DNA from: Stromatinia cepivora
Taxonomy: Eukaryota > Ascomycota > Leotiomycetes > Helotiales > Sclerotiniaceae
Assembly: GCA_014898415.1 (NCBI GenBank)
Contig: RCTD01000023.1
Span: forward strand, 372,001 to 436,000
Direction of reading: 5' to 3'
Length of the DNA: 64,000 bases
A program made the position numbers and the translations under genes. The notes under the pieces were generated by a model that saw only the letters and a program-made list of their open reading frames with translations, searched no databases and was not told the DNA's origin. The number at the start of each line of letters is the position of its first letter. The stretch's first letter is position 1. Of this stretch, positions 38,871 through 49,686 are shown piece after piece.

Positions 38871-40030
38871 GGCAGCATCGATCAGCGGATGATAACAAAC
38901 TTTCATGGCCCGTAGTATTGCGAACAAATCGTACATTGAAGTGCTTTTTGAAGTGCTTTAGGGAATTGCAACTACTGTCGTTTCTATTTATCGAATTTGG
39001 CGCCTGGTATCTTAAATTTCGGAGCTATGAAAGAAACGATTAGTGGAATTCGTGCCGGGAAGAAAGCATTCGGGACGGACAATAGAAAGGGCTTTGAAAT
39101 GGAGTAAGAACCATATGGATAAAGAGCATGGTTGGTAAACCTGGTCCATTACAAATACTTCGAATATGTGTCGAACATCCTCCACAGAAACTATCCGATG
39201 GTTGTTACTTCAGCTATCCGCAGCTTTTTCATGGGGCTACAATCATCGGATATGGATGCTCTACTACCTCTTGCATGTCATATAGAAAACGCATCAATTA
39301 TAGAATTTGCAATAGGTAATTATATCAATGTAACAAGTGTGCATTTGGCAGATTGTGCTACGTGATCCATATTATCAACGCTTGAATGGTTTTTGTCAAT
39401 ATCCAATTTGCAGTAGAACTTCTACAGGCCAATGAGGAGGCACATGTTCATAGTTTGTATCCCGATTTGACTTGTATAATCTGCGTTATCGGAGACCTTG
39501 AGCATCTCCTACCTGACTACAGTTCCACGAGAAATCATTTACTTCACAGCTCTTGCACGGCTACAACGTAGCACACCATGCTTTGCACGTTTTCTGTCGT
39601 TCAAGGACCGATGGAGTCGCCAATCCATTCGGTGAGAAACCCGGTTCGATCCACTACTCTGTGTTGCTTGGCCAGAGCTTAAGCTGATCGTAGTTTCTAT
39701 ACTGCCGCACGGCATCCCAGACGGGTAGCGAGTGTCCCGATCCCGGCTCCTAGTAATAGTCGGCATTGCACATAATGGATTTTCTCAAGTATTCGAAACA
39801 ATGTAGCATGGCTTCGCTCTGTCAATTTTCATATCAAAGTCTTCCTTCTTATCTTCTCCGGTGTGTACATAATAAATTTGTCGTATGCCTGAGCGCTCTC
39901 TCATTTTCGGAGTCTTGCAAATTCCCACGTTATACTTCTTGTAATTTTGATTTTTGTTTCTCAACTGTCCATTGTTTGGAATCCTCTCAGTGGCTCCAAC
40001 CGAATCAATTCTTATCAAGATTCAAGTATT
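38871..40030. other. Degraded-looking region, gene not recognised
   Basis: Plus-strand frames at 39132-39365 and 39386-39571 look protein-like in composition (for instance SFFMGLQSSDMDALLPLACH) but match no family I can name. On the minus strand, 39560-39740 also has a protein-like stretch broken by stops. Given the neighbours, these may be further gene remnants. Confidence 0.35.
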
Positions 40031-40635
40031 ATGGTTACACGCGTCGCGGAACTCGCAACGCAGATTACTGAAAACATAAAGAAAGTCGACGAGTATCTCC
40101 GCGTAAATGGTTTACCCGCTCCATCCTTCGATGCTAAAGGGCCTGTTGATTTTGGCATGCGCTCGGAAGAAACTCAAGAGGCTCATAACATGGCAATTGA
40201 TCTAGCAGAAGAACTACTTAATCTTCTAAAAGGTCCAAAAGCGTGTCTACAACCCGTGGCAGGTACAAATTGCCAAGTCGTTTGCTTAGTGCTCGACTAA
40301 TTATGAGAATGTTACAGGTCAATGCTACTAGTCTCCAAGCGATCTGCAAGTTCGATAGCGCGAGAAAAGTGCCAATTGGAGGTGAAGTCTCGTTCAAAGA
40401 CTTAGAAAAGCAATGCGGTCTCCACGAACCAGATCTTCGTCGCATCATACGTTTTGCAATATCATTTCATATGCTCTTTCAAGAACCGCGCTAGGGTTTT
40501 GTCGCTCGTCCGGCCGCTTCTCGCAAGTTGTCGAAGATCAAATCCTTCATGATGGTTTTGGGTTGATGTTTATTGAATTTATTTTATTTTATGGACGGGT
40601 TAGTTGTGACTCATGTAGGGCATTTAGAAAGTTCT
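40031..40635 (+). pseudogene. Truncated family-2 O-methyltransferase
   Basis: Exon 40031-40255 and exon 40318 onward, with a weak GTGGCA donor and an ACAG acceptor, give the N-terminal dimerisation part of secondary-metabolite O-methyltransferases. Visible pieces are VDEYLRVNGLPAPSFDAKGP, then LQAICKFDSARKVPIGGE and CGLHEPDLRRIIRFAI. A TAG at 40492-40494 stops the frame where family members continue as PRKGFVA. After the stop the frame still reads GFVARPAASRKL before fading. The whole SAM-binding domain is missing. Intact relatives methylate hydroxyls on polyketides and related products. Confidence 0.75.
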
Positions 40636-41578
40636 AAGTTGTATGTCGATATCAGACCGTCGATGCTTTCTTTGGAACAATTCAAAGATCAAGAGCCAAA
40701 TCAAACGTTTGGTTCTGTGATCCTTAACTTTTTCATTAATGACCAGGTTTCCTGATAGTGAATTACTCAACTCGTCGATACTGATAGTTCTTTCTGAAAT
40801 AGGGGTTTGCGCTTGCGCATAACACCTCGCAATCACTCTTCGAGTATTTAGGGGAGCGCTCTGCAGAAGCCTAGAAATTTGCTGGAGCCATGAAAACCTT
40901 CAGAGATTATACTGTCGAAGAATTTATTGAACGACTTAACATCTATCAATATTTTAACAGATTTCCGAAACAACAGAATTCGCTATGCAAAAATAGAGTG
41001 GATGATTTGAAACGATGCTACACATCTGATTACGTGGCTATGAAGAATACCTGCTTTGATGTCGACTTAAGATTGTTTTCGATCAATCTATGCTGTGTGA
41101 TAATACATCTGAAAGATATTGTAAGGAGGGATATTTATATTGATCATGTTCTCTGCAAGGTTTCTATTGGTCTATTTGCGAAGAATCGCTTCCATGCACT
41201 AACCCCTTACCGGTTCCAATTCGGACTGAAATGACCGTTGAGATTACACAAGTGCAGTGAGCACATCATCTTCTAGAAATTTTTGTGAATGGGCGATTCC
41301 TTTACGTATAATGGAAATCAAGCTGTTCATCCAATACGTCAGTATCACCCAGAAGTAAGTGTTTTGAAAATGCAAGGGTAGAACTCAAGTATCTTTCATT
41401 TTCGGCCACTAGGTTATATCGCGCTCAAATTGATTATTCGTGTATGCACATACGTCAGGAGATTGAAAGTGTAAACGGTAATTTAAGTAACAATCAGTTG
41501 CATTATTTCAGATTAGTCCATCGGTCCCATCATCACAGAAGCCAAAATGCTCTTTCTTTCAATAGTACCTCCTCAATG
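40636..41578. other. Region without recognised gene
   Basis: The sequence continues past the methyltransferase fragment. A 114-codon plus-strand frame at 40890-41234 has no family resemblance I can see. The methyltransferase catalytic domain was looked for here and not found. Confidence 0.35.
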
Positions 41579-42331
41579 TCATGATAGCATGTCCCAATTC
41601 CGACATTGGTTTAGCTGCCCATCACCCACAATATTGTCCCCAAATGTATAAAGAGGGGCACCATCAGCATAACATTCGATTGTCTCACGCAACGTATCAA
41701 AACAATGTTCCTTATGCGCCGTCAGAGAAAATGTGTACGTATATGGACGTCCATCCACAGCGTCCCAGAATGTGCTCCGGATCGCGATATCATCTTCTAA
41801 AGAATCTCATCACTATCTAGTATAATCTAGTAGATGATACACATTTACCAGACAGTGTAATTGGTGATAGGCCTCAAGAAGATAAACCCTTTTCCTCCCA
41901 CCACTAAGGAAATGCATGGATTCGGCCAGTGCCGAGTAGCACCCCTTTTACGATCCATAGCCACAAATCCATGAGAAGGTAATCTTAAAATTGAATCACA
42001 TAATGCTTCGCATTCGGTATGTTTACTGATACTGTAATTTGTCACCAGTGCGTATATACATTTCCATGTTGACCCGATAGAAGCAGGCCGAGCTATGTGA
42101 ATCCGTTAGCTTTAATGAAGCTTGTTTTCAAATAAAATAATTCATACCATAATCTATGGGTAATTTGTGATCCGTAGGAAAGATAAGGTTGTTGCATTTG
42201 TGATAATGAGAATGAATACAATGAATCTTATCATCGTGAAGATACGAGATTGCTGGACTGGCAGACAGCTTGCGGTTTTGTCTGCCGGCTCGACCTGGGG
42301 AAGTATCAAGTGTGGAGTATCTTGACTCCAT
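41579..42331 (-). pseudogene. UstYa-type (DUF3328) oxidase pseudogene
   Basis: On the minus strand the pieces of a UstYa-family protein appear in order. First is an N-terminus like MESRYSTLDTSPG, then a hydrophobic helix in another frame (MIRFIVFILIITNATTL), SHGFVAMDRK and HWP. After a frame change near 41925 comes VYLLEAYHQLHCL, the first HxxHC motif, followed by a GTAAAT intron. The last exon holds HKEHCFDTLRETIECYADG, the second HxxHC motif, and QCRNWDMLS before a stop at 41579-41581. Both HxxHC motifs are intact but the frame is not. UstYa proteins carry out oxidative cyclisation in ustiloxin, phomopsin and asperipin biosynthesis. Confidence 0.75.
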
Positions 42332-44262
42332 TGTGGACCGAGAATTGAAGGAAGTCCCGCAACGCGATTGGAAAAACGATCATTGGAGTTTTCGATAAGT
42401 CTTGCTTTTGAGGCTGTAAGAGTCAAGATGTGTCTATGGTCTTATTACTTTCCTGGATGCACAGAATAAAATGGGAGATTTATTGTTATCTCTTCATATC
42501 GAAAATGCATCGAGTGAGAGTGTTTGAACCACAGAAATTAAAGTTGACTAAAACCCTGATATTATCGTTGCATATTCCTGCTATCAATATTACTCTGTCT
42601 GCTTCTGCAATCGTAGATCAGCAACCACCCACGCCGGCCATATCCCGCCATATCCATCCCTTAACTGGATCATAAAACAGCTGGAGCTCCTTGTTCACCA
42701 CCCCTTTCCGGATTGGCTTACCGTTATTATTGCAACTGCATTGGCGTGTTACTGGATCAGCATCCTAATTCCATGGTGTTAAAACTCGTATCAAGCATCT
42801 CTCCTCTGTATACGATATTCAATAGATCATAAGCCTAGTATTTTGACTAATATAATAACAGTCTGTTTAACTTTGAAATTCATTATTAATCCTATTCTTT
42901 CTAATTGTTTCACTCTCAATTTTATATATATTGAGGTTTCTTTATATAAAAAAGAAGACCAGATTGATCGTTTATATATTATACGGAAGTAATATCTAAT
43001 TTTATAAATAAGAATGAAAGTTTCTTTACATTCCAAAATCCGTTTTATATTGTAATAATTCTAGTAAAAATAACTTGAAATATTATATCTATTAAAGAGT
43101 CCTTAACAAGAGCGATATTGAATTCGTGTCAAGTATTTGTACTCTGTAGGTAGCATCTAACATATATACATACAGGACCATTAAACCATACACCCTGAGC
43201 TTATACAGACAAACCCACACGCTTCCGCGAAATCAAAGCCAATACATATACTCCAAGGAATATCTTCACACAATTTCGCAATTGAGAAGTACATCTGCGG
43301 CGAGACCAATAATCCTTCCCATGGCTAGTCAGCTCATTTTCCGAGCGTTCAAGGCACCCGAGAAGTTTCTCAATAAAATGGCCCATCTAACGCTCTATCA
43401 TAATCAGAGCTACACACTATAACCTATCGTCTCTTAAACATTCTATCACCCGTAACTTACGTTTGTCCCCTCCTTGATTGTCCAAGAGACGCCGAGTCTC
43501 TCGACACTACATCCCCCCCACCCAACATCCGAATGCGCAACGCGAACCATCAAGAATGTATCCCACCACCCCAACCAGTTCTCACAATCGGTATACTCCC
43601 CATCCTCAGATTAACAGTTTCTAATCCACGTATACTGAATGGCCCGGAGAAAAAGCAAGACGAATTTCGGCCTCGATGACCATCTCATTATCCATTCAAT
43701 TATAAGCCGTTACCCCATCTAAAGATTTGATATGTCTAGCTTAGTATTCGGGTGTGATAACAAATAACAATCAATAGCTTTTGATGATAGGATGCTCGAG
43801 TACTTTTCTGGTCGGTGTGTTGCTACTTTCCACATCCCGAGTGACGGCTACTTATATACTATGTAACGGGATATGCAACTCATACAATTGGTTTTCATGA
43901 TTCCCCAGAGGATCTCAAGACTTTAGATACGGACATCAGCCCGAGCCGATTTTATCGGAGAAAGTAAGTACATAAACACCTACTTTAACCTTCGTGAAGT
44001 CAAGCACCGGTTGATTGCTTGTCACATAACTGGAAATCTCCTTTTTCCTTCTAACATGCATCGCCTCTACGTTCACGAAACTATCGATAGTTTCTTCTAC
44101 CGACACCTATTTATCTGACGATTTTTCGACATCTTCGGCCAGTCTCATCGGGTTCGTCGTAATTTGGAGCATCACATTCTCTATTGCGCCAGCAGCATCG
44201 TACGGATCGAAGCTGGAAGCGTAGTGAGGGAGAATCATTGAACTTCGAACCGAATGCACGAC
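42332..44262. other. Region without recognised intact gene
   Basis: It contains an AT-rich patch at about 42830-43140. Hydrophobic plus-strand words near 44140-44210 (GFVVIWSITFSIAPA) might be earlier helices of the receptor remnant to the right. Nothing else could be assigned. Confidence 0.35.
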
Positions 44263-45017
44263 ACATTTACCCTTTTGCTTGTGTATTCGGTTTTGGATGT
44301 CATTGTTGATTTGGGAATTTTGATATTGCCCACGACAGGTAAAATTGTGTCTTTTCAGAAGGAATTCGTTCTCAATTGAAACTCTAGGTATTTCAACTCC
44401 ATATATCCATGGCGCGGAAATTTACAGTTTCCGGTATATTTATGCTTGGGGCTTTGTGAGTAGACTACCTAGTCCCTGCAGTCCTTGAACGTTGCGGCGG
44501 GCTTCAACTAATTACTGATACTTGATGTAGAGCTATTGCTTGTGGTGTCGCTCGCATGTCTTCATAGTATTCTTATCCCAAAGCGTTAGTATGCCATTCC
44601 AGATGTAAGACCGGACTAATAACCTTCAAATTGCGTTCACTATGATACTAGATGCTGATGGTAAGCCAACTGCCCTCCCTATCTTTCTAGCTCCACTAAA
44701 TCTTCATCACTGCAGGCGTCGTCAGCATTCTCATGGTCTGGGGTATGGTGGAATTGGGAGTTGCGGTCATAACAGTTTGTCTTGCTACACTAGGGACACT
44801 CCTCTCCGGCCAGTCTCTTCTGAGTATCATGAAGAGTGTTCGGAGCATGATTTTCCTAACATCCTTCACATCTGGAAATCGCAACCAGAGTATCCACAGA
44901 GGGGAGTCTTTATCGTCGGAGTCCAACATCGTGGGGCATAATGTTCATAAAAATTATACATACGACCATCCAGGGAATTTAATTGAACTTCATCTTACAA
45001 GATATATAGGAGTTTAA
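44263..45017 (+). pseudogene. PTH11-like rhodopsin-domain receptor remnant
   Basis: Three helix-bearing stretches of the fungal rhodopsin-like domain are visible in order. The first is TFTLLLVYSVLDVIVDLGIL (about 44263-44338), and the second ARKFTVSGIFMLGAL. The second is spliced through a GTGAGT donor to AIACGVARM near 44530. The third is GVVSILMVWGMVELGVAVIT after a GTAAGC...GCAG intron near 44661-44715. A TAG follows ARMSS, and the N-terminal four helices are not evident. I therefore call it a remnant; alternative splicing around the TAG cannot be excluded. The family comprises seven-helix plasma-membrane proteins, some acting in surface sensing. Confidence 0.55.
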
Positions 45018-45401
45018 AGCATAATGTGAGGTAGTCCATTGACACTTGTCGCATACTGTGAGCGGTCGAACGATGGGCAGAGCCTTAGCCAACTAGGCAT
45101 CATGATTCGTGGGAGTTTGCCATGGGGATTTCTGGGAACTGGGTCACTAATGGGAGGTTGAAAAATGGAAACCTAATGCATTGCATAAAGGGTTGCCACA
45201 AAATGTGGCTTTCTAGTAAAGGCTAGAATAAGACCAAGAGAATTTCAGACTCTCTTGTAGAATTCTGATGGTTATCATCATGAGGTTTGACAATAAGATA
45301 GGAGTGTTTTGAGGAAATATTCCATTGGTATTACTCGATCGACAGTGGTCATACATAGGTAGAAGACGACTATGCTTGAATATCTCGAGCACCATGCTTC
45401 T

Positions 45402-46469
45402 CTACTTCCTAAAAGCCCTCATTTCCCTCCTCCAAAACCCAGTAAAATCCATCGTAGCAACATTGATCCCTAGATCCTTCAAAGCCTTGGTAGACAAATG
45501 ACAATCATAAGGTCTCTGCACACTAGCATTTGGATCATTCCCTTCTGTATTCGCCACCATACCATCCAACGGCAAGCCCAAAATCTCCGCAAAGAGTTGG
45601 CAGATCTCATATTTTGTGAATTTGTCCTCGGAGGAAAATTGCAAGATTCGTGGTAAAGATGATGGCTCTTTGCTTTCGAGATATTTAATCGCAATGTCTG
45701 ACAGAACTCGACCTATATCTTCCGTATTGGTAGGATAGCGGATGGCCCAATGATCCATTTTGACATTGGTATCTTTTTCTTGGGCTTTCCAGACTGAGTT
45801 AATCAGTACACCGATTGCACTTTCTTCAGGTTCGCCTTCGCCGTAGAGAACTGGAACTCTTAATACTACTCCCAAACCAGATTTGCCTGCTTTCTCATAT
45901 TCTGCCAATACAGCTTTCTCGCCCTCATATTTTGTTTCTCCATATAGATTCGGGGGCTTTGGGCTATGGCTTGTCTCGTAAGGTGCATCGCCTTCGGTGC
46001 CGGGGAAAACGTAATCGGTGGATATGTAGATGAGAAGGATTGATTGTGCGGCACACAGTTTTGCTAATGAGGCAGAGGCGGCAATATTGAGGGCGCGTGT
46101 TCCTTCAGGGTCGTTATCGCATTTATCGGGAAATCTATTTGCTGCGCCTGTAATCGCGATGTTAGCATCGATGACGATGACAATGCAGCATGCAGTGTTG
46201 ATAAAACTTACAATGAATCACGACTTGAGGTCTTCAAATACTCCTACCGTCAGTATTGCATTCGAAATCGTGAAGAATTTACTTTACTTGGATTCATCCA
46301 ACACCTTTGAAACTTCCAATTCGGAAGCCAAATCTGCCTTGAGAATGGTAGGAGGCTTTGCGCGTGAGAATCCGGTGCCAACTACATTCCAATTTTCCCG
46401 ATCAAATACTTTGAGAACTTGTCTGCCAAGTAAACCAGTTGCGCCTGTGATAAGTGCCGTCTTGGTCAT
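45402..46469 (-). CDS. RmlD/MAT2B-like NAD(P)-dependent reductase
   Basis: Exons 46469-46288, 46231-46212 and 46147-45402 join in phase to 315 residues. The protein starts with a Rossmann motif (ALITGATGLLGRQVL) and continues VVIHCAANRFPDKCDND. It keeps the extended-SDR signature: Ser/Thr in ISTDYVFPG and the YxxxK in LYGETKYEGEKAV. LRVPVLYGEGE and a substrate domain typical of dTDP-4-dehydrorhamnose reductase and the MAT regulatory beta subunit follow. In animals MAT2B regulates S-adenosylmethionine synthesis; in fungi the role is unsettled. The middle exon is only 20 bases, and skipping it breaks the frame. It lies between the degraded cluster and the protease gene and looks intact. Confidence 0.88.
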
Positions 46470-49400
46470 GATGAATATATGGATGTGGTTGTGGTAGTGG
46501 TAGATTGAGATGGGGTGGCAGAGGGAATTGACAAAGGTATTGTTCTTGTTCTTGTTCTTGTTCTTCGACCTTCCTGATTGATGGCGAATCTCGACATAGA
46601 ACTAATTACTAGGTAGATACCCATGGAAATATATGTCATGAGGTTCTCTGAATCAGACCGCCAAACAGTGCAGGTGGAAATGGCAATTGCGACAAGTATA
46701 CTACCAAATCATGGTCACAAAATCAATATCATCAGCCCAACAGAACAAATCCATCATCAATAGAAGAAAGAGAACGATCTTATTCAAATGCTACATACAA
46801 CAAAATACATAAATACATCCCCGGGCATTTTGATGATTCCCATAATCTCCTCCTGTCTCTCCTGCACTCACCACCCAGGACGTACTCCCTCCAATTCTTC
46901 TTCACGTCAGCCTACAAGAAGCCGGTCGCAATGAAAAACAATTAAAATAAATCTCTTACGAGAAGATGTTTGGTTCCAAAGATTCCCAGGCCAGCCGAAG
47001 CCAACCTGGAGTGGTCATGGTTATAGTTTTCAACTAGCAAAAACGCAATCTCGGACGAATCCTCACTGATATGCGTAAAACCCATGCACTAAGATGAAGA
47101 AAAAAGAAGGGAATCTCAAGGGAGAAGCAGAGACTTTATAGAATTCTCGCTAGTGGGAAATTGGGGCTGATTGATGCAAATGTGACAAACTTGGCTGGAT
47201 TGGGCTTAGATACGGTCAATGCGGCCGCAAATGTGTTGAATTGTGGGTCAAATAGCTTAGGGAGCACGTGCTTTCCGATTCTTTCTTTTTTTTTCTTTTT
47301 TTGCTTTCCTTTGGTACGGTAGAACCGTAGGAGGAGTCATGTCATGGTCTAGTTAATATTATGAGTCGGAATTTTTGAGTATGGTTGGTGTAGGTGCTAC
47401 GACTGAATTGATGCCTTCCAGATTTGAGTCACAGAGTTGACTCAATTATATTATTGTTTCTTCACTCAATTTGAATGTTATTCTATCTGTCGAAAGTGGC
47501 AAATTGTCAAGCCGGATAGGGTAGACTCACCACCCAGATACTACCACACCATCTACACTTTTGATCAGCTTCGACTCTAAGCCTAAGGAACCCCACCCAG
47601 AAGCAAATAAACCACATTGAACTGATAAGAGTTAGGTAACCATATCGATCAAGACCACAAGAGTATGACAAGTGCACAAATTGGGTTGGTTAGCCGGACT
47701 TGTACCCCTCGTACCACTGGGTGAGAATTGGAAGTCCTACTACATCAACCCAAGTGTCCGGAAGACAAGCAACTGCAAGTACCATTCCTAGTGCCTTTTT
47801 CCCTCAAGGAATTGCTTATGATACCCAGCACCCGAACCTTGGGTGTACAGATATGAAACAAGACTCTGCATACTCCTGCCGACGGCGTTCTTCACTCTTC
47901 CTTTCCTTTTCCGCACGCCTACTCGTTTTAGGCTCACATTTCTTGACTGAGAGTAATTTCGACGAGTGCTTCAGTGTGAATGAAGTATCTTTTACATGAA
48001 AAGCTTTCATACGGAATAATCGTTGCGTATTTGCACATCTCAACACGCAACTGAGTAGTAGCGTATCGTCCGTAGAATTGGTATTCCTTGGATGTTAGAG
48101 TATCGATGTTATGAATTTGCCTCGCAATATATGAGGGAATTTCCTTCAATTCAAGCCATTTGAGATATTGCTTGAATCCCGCCCTATCTAAGCTTTAAAG
48201 ATAATATCTTTTGCTATGCCGGGGTCACAACTATGATGGATGACTGCTCTTGTTCAATCGTTATGTTAGTTTCGCACAATCCAGAGAACTGTCAACTGAC
48301 CTATATTAATTGTATACAACTCTAAGAGGTACCACAAAGTTATTCCTACTGTTGGACAATTAGGTGTGCGAGTTCTGGTCGTTATCTAGACCATAATTTG
48401 GTAAGGTCAAAGGGGAATATGGTCTAAAATACGATCCAATACAATGAGCCTTGCTTGAGTTGTTTTTTGGTGGTTGATTGATCGGACATTGAAGCTGTCC
48501 CCTGCAAGTATTGACATAAATTCGATTTGATCTCAAACATTGATGCTTTGAGTGATTTGTCTTAAATGACTTCTCCCGTTATCAGTCTAACCTTCAAATA
48601 ACGTGGTGGAGCAAGCCAACATATAAGTGCATTTTAAATATATTCTTTACATCACCTGCAATCAACAGCTTTGGATGGCCCGTATTTATATTGGATTTAA
48701 AATGTATGGTACTCGTATAAACATATCTTTTCGTCAATCATTCAAGAATAAAGATTACAATAATCTGCACATCATTGCAAAGGGGAGTGTTGATATCAAA
48801 TACCATATTGCGTGATTGAATTGGCGGTCTAATACGACATTTACTCTAATCTTTTGCCAAGAACAATGTGTTGGCGAGTTATGGATGATTATCGGATGGT
48901 GGGATGGTACCTTTTTACCGCAACCTAATTAGGAAGTTCTTTTACTCTGGTTCCACAAGCTATAAAATTATCCGATTCATTATCCGCATCGAGACAATTT
49001 TGATTTATCAATCCCTTCCTTCTTCGAAGCTGCTTAAATACGGCCCTCCTCTGTGTTGTCTCTATGGACGTGGAATTATGTTATTAATCTCGATACTTTT
49101 ATTGAGGGTAGGATTTGTGCTCTATGACCTTAGTCGTGCTGCCAGAAAGTATGAAACTCGGACGCTAGAGAAACCAACTTATTCCTCTTGCATCTTCTGG
49201 TATAGAGTTTCGGAGTTGTATACTTTCTGGCCGCACGAGTACCTACCCCTCTTTCGGCAATCTTCAAAAATGCGGAAGGAGACCTTCCCCACTTTACATT
49301 CATAGCTCAATTTGGCACAGTCCGATTCCCCAATGACTTTCCTAATACGGCCACATTTCCGTGACGATCTGGCAATCACCGACGTTCCATATCTTACATT

Positions 49401-49686
49401 ATCCAATGAACATCAAGGTGCAAGATAACCTTAAATTAATGAAGAAAACACGGCTGGCGATTACGACGATATGAACAGTCAAGGCACTGCAAAAGGCAGC
49501 TCGCAATGCAGACTATTACCCCACCATTCCATCATTGGCTCAGAGCGGCAGGTACCGCATCGATGCCGCAAGCTTGTGCAAGGCAAGCTTGCGCCTTCCC
49601 CTTGGCCGGTATTGGCATAAGTATGCCATGGTACCGCAGTTCTTCTTCGATGTCTTTCTCGTTGTAATCATTCTTACTTCGGCAAG
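46470..49686. other. 3.2-kb intergenic region
   Basis: No recognised gene. TTGTTC hexanucleotide repeats occur near 46540-46566, and a T-rich run near 47281-47305. The longest frame, 48904-49305 plus, has a hydrophobic, AT-biased composition without family resemblance. The right end is the protease promoter with the inverted repeat at 49567. Confidence 0.4.
49567..49593. promoter_or_regulatory. Perfect inverted repeat upstream of the protease
   Basis: Arms CGCAAGCTTG and CAAGCTTGCG with a 7-base spacer, 94 bases before the protease ATG. It could be a dimeric transcription-factor site or a 5' UTR hairpin. Confidence 0.5.

Noticed and set aside
39630..39680. tRNA B-box-like GGTTCGATCC
   Set aside because: Flanking bases do not pair into T and acceptor stems and no A box lies at the right distance.
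48904..49305. 133-codon plus-strand frame upstream of the protease
   Set aside because: Composition is non-coding-like and no family resemblance is visible.
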